DNA of 64,000 bases from Metabacillus_B sp050107715 (GTDB lineage: Bacteria > Bacillota > Bacilli > Bacillales > Bacillaceae): positions 124,001 to 188,000 of the forward strand of contig NZ_JBNILN010000002.1 of the NCBI RefSeq assembly GCF_050107715.1, given 5' to 3'. Under the pieces are notes generated by a model. It saw only the letters and a list, made by a program, of their open reading frames with translations. It ran no database searches and had not been told where the DNA came from. Position numbers and translations under genes: made by a program. Positions 60,257 to 64,000 of the stretch are shown here, one piece after another. How positions within the stretch are numbered: position 1 is the first letter of the stretch; each line of letters begins with the position of its first letter.

Positions 60257-61252
60257 ATGAATGGCAAAAGGTGGGCAGCACTTGGGATTGCCCTTGTTCT
60301 GGTTTTTGTTTCTGCTATATTCAGCACGATCACAGCAATTCAAAGCACAGCACTTGATGTATTTTCGGAAAATGAATCTGAATTCTCAGAAGAGGTTCTG
60401 GCAGATGGATCAGCTGAGAAACGGATTGCTGTATTGGAAGTTAATGGGGTCATTCAGGATACAGGTGAAGCATCCTCTTTCTTCCAAAGCTCCGGATACA
60501 ATCATAGTGAATTTCTAAAAAAAATTGAAGCCGTTCAAAATGACGACTCAGTTAAAGGGGTAATTTTAAATGTTAATTCACCCGGTGGCGGAGTAGTCGA
60601 AAGTGCGGAAATACATAAGCATATTATGACGTTAAAGGAAAAAACGAAAAAACCGGTATATGTTTCAATGGGTACAACAGCTGCTTCAGGAGGCTACTAC
60701 ATTGCTACCGCTGCCGATAAAATCTTTGCCGCGCCAGATACACTGACCGGATCACTTGGCGTGATCATGCAGGGGGTCAATTACAGCGAGCTGGCTAAGG
60801 ATTACGGTGTAAAGTTTGAAACAATCAAAAGCGGTCCTTATAAAGACATTATGTCCCCATCCCGTGAAATGACGGACGAAGAACGCGCGATTCTTCAGGG
60901 AATGGTGGATAATGCTTATGGAGGCTTTGTTGACGTGATTGCGAACGGCCGCGGAATGAGCAGGCAGGAAGTAGAGAAAATTGCCGACGGACGCATTTAT
61001 GACGGGCGCCAGGCGAAAGAAAACAACCTGGTTGATGAACTCGGATATATGGATGAAACCATCGCAGCTCTTAAAAAAGAACACAAGCTGGCAGGTGCAC
61101 AAGTTTTTGAATACAAACAGAGCACAGGATTTGACGCACTTTTATCATTGGGTGCTAAAAAAGTATTCAGCGACGAGTATGAAATGCTTGGACTGTATGA
61201 ACTGTTCTCCAAGCCGGCCAACAGCCGTTTAATGTACATGTATTCAGAATAA
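60257..61252 (+). CDS. sppA: Signal peptide peptidase SppA
   Basis: 331 residues. One N-terminal transmembrane helix (about 7-27) anchors a serine protease domain of the S49/ClpP-like fold facing outward. The nucleophile region TTAASGGYYIA is near 139-149; the catalytic lysine, expected in the KSGPYKD segment near 195, is present. It degrades signal peptides left in the membrane, and in B. subtilis links to the lantibiotic and stress response. AAGGAGG precedes the ATG. yteJ starts 16 bases later, so they are co-transcribed. Confidence 0.95.
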   Translation: MNGKRWAALGIALVLVFVSAIFSTITAIQSTALDVFSENESEFSEEVLADGSAEKRIAVLEVNGVIQDTGEASSFFQSSGYNHSEFLKKIEAVQNDDSVKGVILNVNSPGGGVVESAEIHKHIMTLKEKTKKPVYVSMGTTAASGGYYIATAADKIFAAPDTLTGSLGVIMQGVNYSELAKDYGVKFETIKSGPYKDIMSPSREMTDEERAILQGMVDNAYGGFVDVIANGRGMSRQEVEKIADGRIYDGRQAKENNLVDELGYMDETIAALKKEHKLAGAQVFEYKQSTGFDALLSLGAKKVFSDEYEMLGLYELFSKPANSRLMYMYSE

Positions 61253-61268
61253 AAGGGAGGAAGCTTTA

Positions 61269-61763
61269 GTGGACACAACGTTCGATGATACGGCAGCCCG
61301 CCCCTCTGTCCAGCCTTCTGAATCTGTACGGGCAGAACCGGTATATGGAGGGTTTTGGATTCGTCTATGGGCCTATTTGACAGATCTCGCGGCAGTAGCC
61401 GGAATCAACGCAATTTTAATTAATCCGATTTTCGTTTTCACAGGTACGGATGGGGGAAGGACCATGTTTTCTCCCCAGCCCCTGTTGGAGCTTCTCGTGT
61501 TCTTCGCCTACTTTGTGCTGATGACGAAATTTTTCAGCCAGACGCTTGGGAAAATGATTTTTGGTATCCGTGTGGTCTCTTTTAAAGAAGAAAAGCCTCT
61601 CTCATGGGGAACCATTCTATTTAGAGAGCTGGTTGGGCGATACATCAGCAAGACCATTTGGCTTGGGTATTTAGTTGCGGGCTTTACGCCAAAAAAACAA
61701 GCACTGCATGATTTATTTGCCGATACATCTGTCATTCACGAAAATATCTATCGAAATAAGTAA
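61269..61763 (+). CDS. yteJ: YteJ, RDD-family membrane protein
   Basis: 164 residues. After a short charged N-terminus, GGFWIRLWAYLTDL opens the RDD domain, with three hydrophobic helices (about 35-57, 70-90 and 115-140). RDD proteins are membrane proteins of uncertain, perhaps ion-related, function. In B. subtilis YteJ works with SppA in protection against the antibiotic peptide LCI and lantibiotics. It starts with GTG after AAAGGGAGG. A strong terminator ends sppA-yteJ. Confidence 0.92.
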   Translation: MDTTFDDTAARPSVQPSESVRAEPVYGGFWIRLWAYLTDLAAVAGINAILINPIFVFTGTDGGRTMFSPQPLLELLVFFAYFVLMTKFFSQTLGKMIFGIRVVSFKEEKPLSWGTILFRELVGRYISKTIWLGYLVAGFTPKKQALHDLFADTSVIHENIYRNK

Positions 61764-61770
61764 TTCGATT

Positions 61771-61803
61771 GCTGCTTCCTTCAAGGGAAGCAGTTTTTTT
61801 TTT
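61771..61803 (+). terminator. Terminator after yteJ
   Basis: GCTGCTTCC and GGAAGCAG with a short loop, followed by ten T residues. Confidence 0.92.
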
Positions 61804-61862
61804 GACTTGTTTACAGGAACGGAAATTAGGCGATAATGGAATGCTGAAAGGGGCGGTATGAT

Positions 61863-62558
61863 ATGTCTTGGCTTTACGGGATGCTGATGCTTTTGTCTGC
61901 AATCTTTGTACTCTTGTTATTTACCAGGCTGTCCATAACATTTGAGTACCGCCGGATAGCAAGGAACGATGAGCTGAAAATTTCGTTCAGGGCCTGGTTT
62001 GGAGTTCTTCGTTATACATACAAAATACCGGTGATCAAGTTCAATGTCAGTGATTTGAGTGTCGATGCGGTAAAAGAAAAAAGTACCGGAAAAGATGAAA
62101 ACAGCGGTAAGGCTAAAGAGGAAAAGATAACGGAAAATGATGTGAAAGCAGGTCTCAAGGATTTTAAGGAACTGACGGAGCACATTATTGGGCTTCATTC
62201 AATCATTACTAAATTTCTAAAGCATATCGAAATCACCACCCTGGAATGGCATTCAAGGTTCGGAACAGGTGATGCGGCTTCGACTGGATCGGCTGCAGGG
62301 ATGGTTTGGACGTTAAAAGGGCTGGTGTGCGGTGCAGCAGAAAATTTTATGAAGCTCAATACGTCTCCTGTACTGTCTGTTGTACCTGTTTTTCAAGGTT
62401 TATGCCTTGATACGATGGTTGTATGTATGTTCCGGTTCAGGCTCGGACATGCTATTATCGGAGGATTGCGTTTCGTTAAATATTGGAAAGGCGGTAAGAC
62501 GCACTTTACCAATAAACCTTTATCGAAACTGTTTGGGCAGCAAAATAAAAGTGCATAG
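61863..62558 (+). CDS. ytfI: YtfI, DUF2953 family
   Basis: 231 residues. One N-terminal transmembrane helix (about 3-23) is followed by a beta-rich start (RLSITFEYRR...) and a lysine/glutamate linker, then the DUF2953 core with TTLEWHSRFGTGDAASTG near 129. Function is unknown; it is conserved next to ytfJ in spore formers, which suggests a sporulation or germination role (inference). The gene ends 12 bases before ytfJ. Confidence 0.88.
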   Translation: MSWLYGMLMLLSAIFVLLLFTRLSITFEYRRIARNDELKISFRAWFGVLRYTYKIPVIKFNVSDLSVDAVKEKSTGKDENSGKAKEEKITENDVKAGLKDFKELTEHIIGLHSIITKFLKHIEITTLEWHSRFGTGDAASTGSAAGMVWTLKGLVCGAAENFMKLNTSPVLSVVPVFQGLCLDTMVVCMFRFRLGHAIIGGLRFVKYWKGGKTHFTNKPLSKLFGQQNKSA

Positions 62559-62570
62559 GGGGCATCATTA

Positions 62571-63047
62571 ATGAGCGAACATCCTATTCAGGGACTCATG
62601 CAAACTGCAATGGAGAGTCTGAAACAAATGGTTGATGTGAATACAATTATTGGAGATCCGGTTGAAACACCTGATGGAAGTGTTATTTTAACCGTTTCTA
62701 AAGTAGGGTTCGGTTTTGCGGCAGGAGGAAGCGAATTTGGCCAGCAATCGGGAGAAGAGCACTCCTTTTCACAGCCGCAGGCATCGCACGGAGGCGGTAC
62801 AGGCTCGCGTAACCGCATGCCGTTTGGCGGAGGAAGCGGAGGCGGCGTCTCCATAACCCCGATTGCTTTCTTAATTGTCGGGCATAATGGAATCAAAATG
62901 CTTCACCTTGACGAAAGCACCCATCTATACGAGAAGATTCTTGATTCAGCTCCACAAACAATGGAGAAAATTCAAAAGATGTTCAAGAAAAATGAGTCTG
63001 GACATAAAAATCAGCAATCCTCAATGAGAGATGACATTGACTTTTGA
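62571..63047 (+). CDS. ytfJ: YtfJ, GerW family sporulation protein
   Basis: 158 residues. The N-terminal block PIQGLMQTAMESLKQMVDVNTIIGDP and the glycine-rich strand VSKVGFGFAAGGSEF, followed by a GGGSGGGVSITPIAFLIV segment, define the GerW (YtfJ) family. In B. subtilis it is a forespore protein needed for normal germination with L-alanine. TAGGGGG lies before the start. Co-transcribed with ytfI, ending at a terminator. Confidence 0.93.
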   Translation: MSEHPIQGLMQTAMESLKQMVDVNTIIGDPVETPDGSVILTVSKVGFGFAAGGSEFGQQSGEEHSFSQPQASHGGGTGSRNRMPFGGGSGGGVSITPIAFLIVGHNGIKMLHLDESTHLYEKILDSAPQTMEKIQKMFKKNESGHKNQQSSMRDDIDF

Positions 63048-63058
63048 TCGAAGCATGG

Positions 63059-63086
63059 AAAACCCGCATGGCAATGCGGGTTTTTT
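63059..63086 (+). terminator. Terminator after ytfJ
   Basis: AAAACCCGCAT and ATGCGGGTTTT with a four-base loop and T-run. Confidence 0.92.
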
Positions 63087-63246
63087 ATGTACATTAAAGC
63101 TGCAGCGTTTCCGTATTTAAAAAATAGTAATCCACTGCTGATGGGTTTGTTTTTGTAAAATTCAGTAATGTTAATGGCTAATGTTTGCAATGATCATTTT
63201 AACCGGCTATCATAAACCTATACATAGAATTAGAGGAGGAATGAAA

Positions 63247-63747
63247 ATGGCAACAATTACGTTTAAAGGCAATCCGGTCACCCTTCCAGCAGCAGAATTG
63301 AAAAAAGGCGACAAGGCTCCCGATTTCCGCGTAGTAGCGAATGATCTGTCAGAAGTAACGCTTGAGGATACAAAAGGTAAAGTGCGCCTCATATCGGTCG
63401 TCCCCTCTATTGATACAGGAGTTTGTGATGCTCAAACGAAAAAATTTAATGAAGAAGGTTCCGGAATTGATGGGGCAGTCGTGCTTACGATCAGCTGTGA
63501 CCTTCCATTTGCTCAAAAGCGCTGGTGTGCCGCGAATGGACTGGAGAATGTGATCACCCTGTCCGACCATCGTGATCTATCCTTTGGAGAAGCATACGGA
63601 GTAGCTATAAAGGAACTTCGATTGCTTGCACGGGCTGTTTTTGTCGTTAACAGCAGGGATGAAGTGGTTTATGCAGAATATGTTGGAGAAGCTACGAATC
63701 ACCCTGATTATGAAGCAGCGATTGAAGCAGCTAAATCCGCAGAGTGA
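63247..63747 (+). CDS. tpx: Thiol peroxidase Tpx
   Basis: 166 residues, atypical 2-Cys peroxiredoxin. The peroxidatic cysteine is in PSIDTGVCDAQT near residue 58-60 and the resolving cysteine in QKRWCAANG near 92-94. It reduces hydrogen peroxide and organic hydroperoxides using thioredoxin. I place the start at ATG 63247, six bases after AGGAGGA; ATG 63241 abuts that site, and the more distant in-frame ATG lacks support. It has its own terminator. Confidence 0.95.
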   Translation: MATITFKGNPVTLPAAELKKGDKAPDFRVVANDLSEVTLEDTKGKVRLISVVPSIDTGVCDAQTKKFNEEGSGIDGAVVLTISCDLPFAQKRWCAANGLENVITLSDHRDLSFGEAYGVAIKELRLLARAVFVVNSRDEVVYAEYVGEATNHPDYEAAIEAAKSAE

Positions 63748-63789
63748 TCATGGTTTGTAACAGACGGTACCCCGGATAATGGGCTTATG

Positions 63790-63821
63790 AAAGAAAGCCC
63801 CGTTATTCGGGGTTTTCTTTG
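63790..63821 (+). terminator. Terminator after tpx
   Basis: AAAGAAAGCCCCG and CGGGGTTTTCTTT form a stem with a short loop. Confidence 0.85.
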
Positions 63822-63944
63822 TTAATACAGGTAGATGTATATTTAGAACGGTTAACAATGTATTAATGGAAACTGATCTTTTTAAGTGTTAATAAAATTT
63901 TTCCTCCGGTTTTTTTGGCCGAACGAATTTTTTTGGCATAAGTC

Positions 63945-64000
63945 TTGTCTTTCATGTCCTGAATATCTAAAATGATAGGAAGTATGCGCTAGGAGGAAAA
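63945..64000 (+). promoter_or_regulatory. SigA promoter and ribosome-binding site of a gene beyond the window
   Basis: TTGTCT (63945-63950), 17 bases, TAAAAT (63968-63973), then AGGAGGAAAA at the very end. The start codon should lie just past base 64000. Confidence 0.65.

Overview
The window is a chromosomal segment of an endospore-forming member of the Bacillaceae, most likely Bacillus or a close relative such as Metabacillus (genus is inference). Three things point there. Gene content and order largely follow the ytmP-to-tpx region of Bacillus subtilis. Sporulation genes are present (an alpha/beta SASP, ytfJ/gerW, refZ, a YjcZ-type peptide). Regulatory sites read as Bacillus SigA, SigH, SigB and SigG promoters, cre boxes and a tyrosyl T-box. 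I saw no rRNA, tRNA, CRISPR array, insertion sequence or prophage.

Layout. 0.2-8.4 kb: housekeeping and poorly characterised genes (ytmP, ytzH, trmB, ytnP, ytzB, ytoP, a DUF84 gene, ytoQ, an orphan lipoprotein, ytpP, ytpQ, ytpR). 8.7-15.9 kb: sftA, murC, an M29 aminopeptidase and the stress/transition genes ytxG-ytxH-ytxJ. 16-23.7 kb: aroA (chorismate mutase-DAHP synthase), ccpA, acuCBA and acsA, a carbon-catabolite and acetyl-CoA block. 23.7-41.3 kb: an accessory block between acsA and tyrS, holding a decayed hydrolase fragment, the fruRKA fructose operon, a Pel-type exopolysaccharide cluster, a YihY/BrkB membrane protein, a YjcZ-like peptide and a class A penicillin-binding protein. 41.3-48.7 kb: T-box-tyrS, a cupin, rpsD with its leader, dgcP, ytsP, refZ, hisJ. 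49-64 kb: ezrA, braB, nifZ-thiI, an SASP gene, an acyl-CoA synthetase, ytcJ, an NAD kinase, sppA-yteJ, ytfI-ytfJ and tpx.

The most interesting system is the Pel locus at 28.9-36.9 kb. Five overlapping genes encode PelD, PelE, a deacetylase-only PelA, PelF and PelG. Divergent from them lies a secreted glycoside hydrolase of the GH114 type. Its transcript begins with a clear c-di-GMP-I (GEMM) riboswitch, followed by a hairpin that pairs with the hydrolase ribosome-binding site. PelD keeps a c-di-GMP-binding RxxD motif in a degenerate GGDEF domain, and an intact diguanylate cyclase gene (dgcP) lies 8 kb downstream. One window therefore carries a c-di-GMP source, a protein receptor that should activate Pel synthesis, and an RNA receptor on the enzyme that may trim or release the polymer.

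Other points of note: a degenerate family of long inverted-repeat intergenic elements; an isolated promoter-to-terminator unit between acsA and acuA; a 52-residue membrane peptide upstream of aroA; tandem SigH and SigB promoters before ytxG; paired direct repeats and a cre at the fru promoter; and a hairpin-rich leader before murC.
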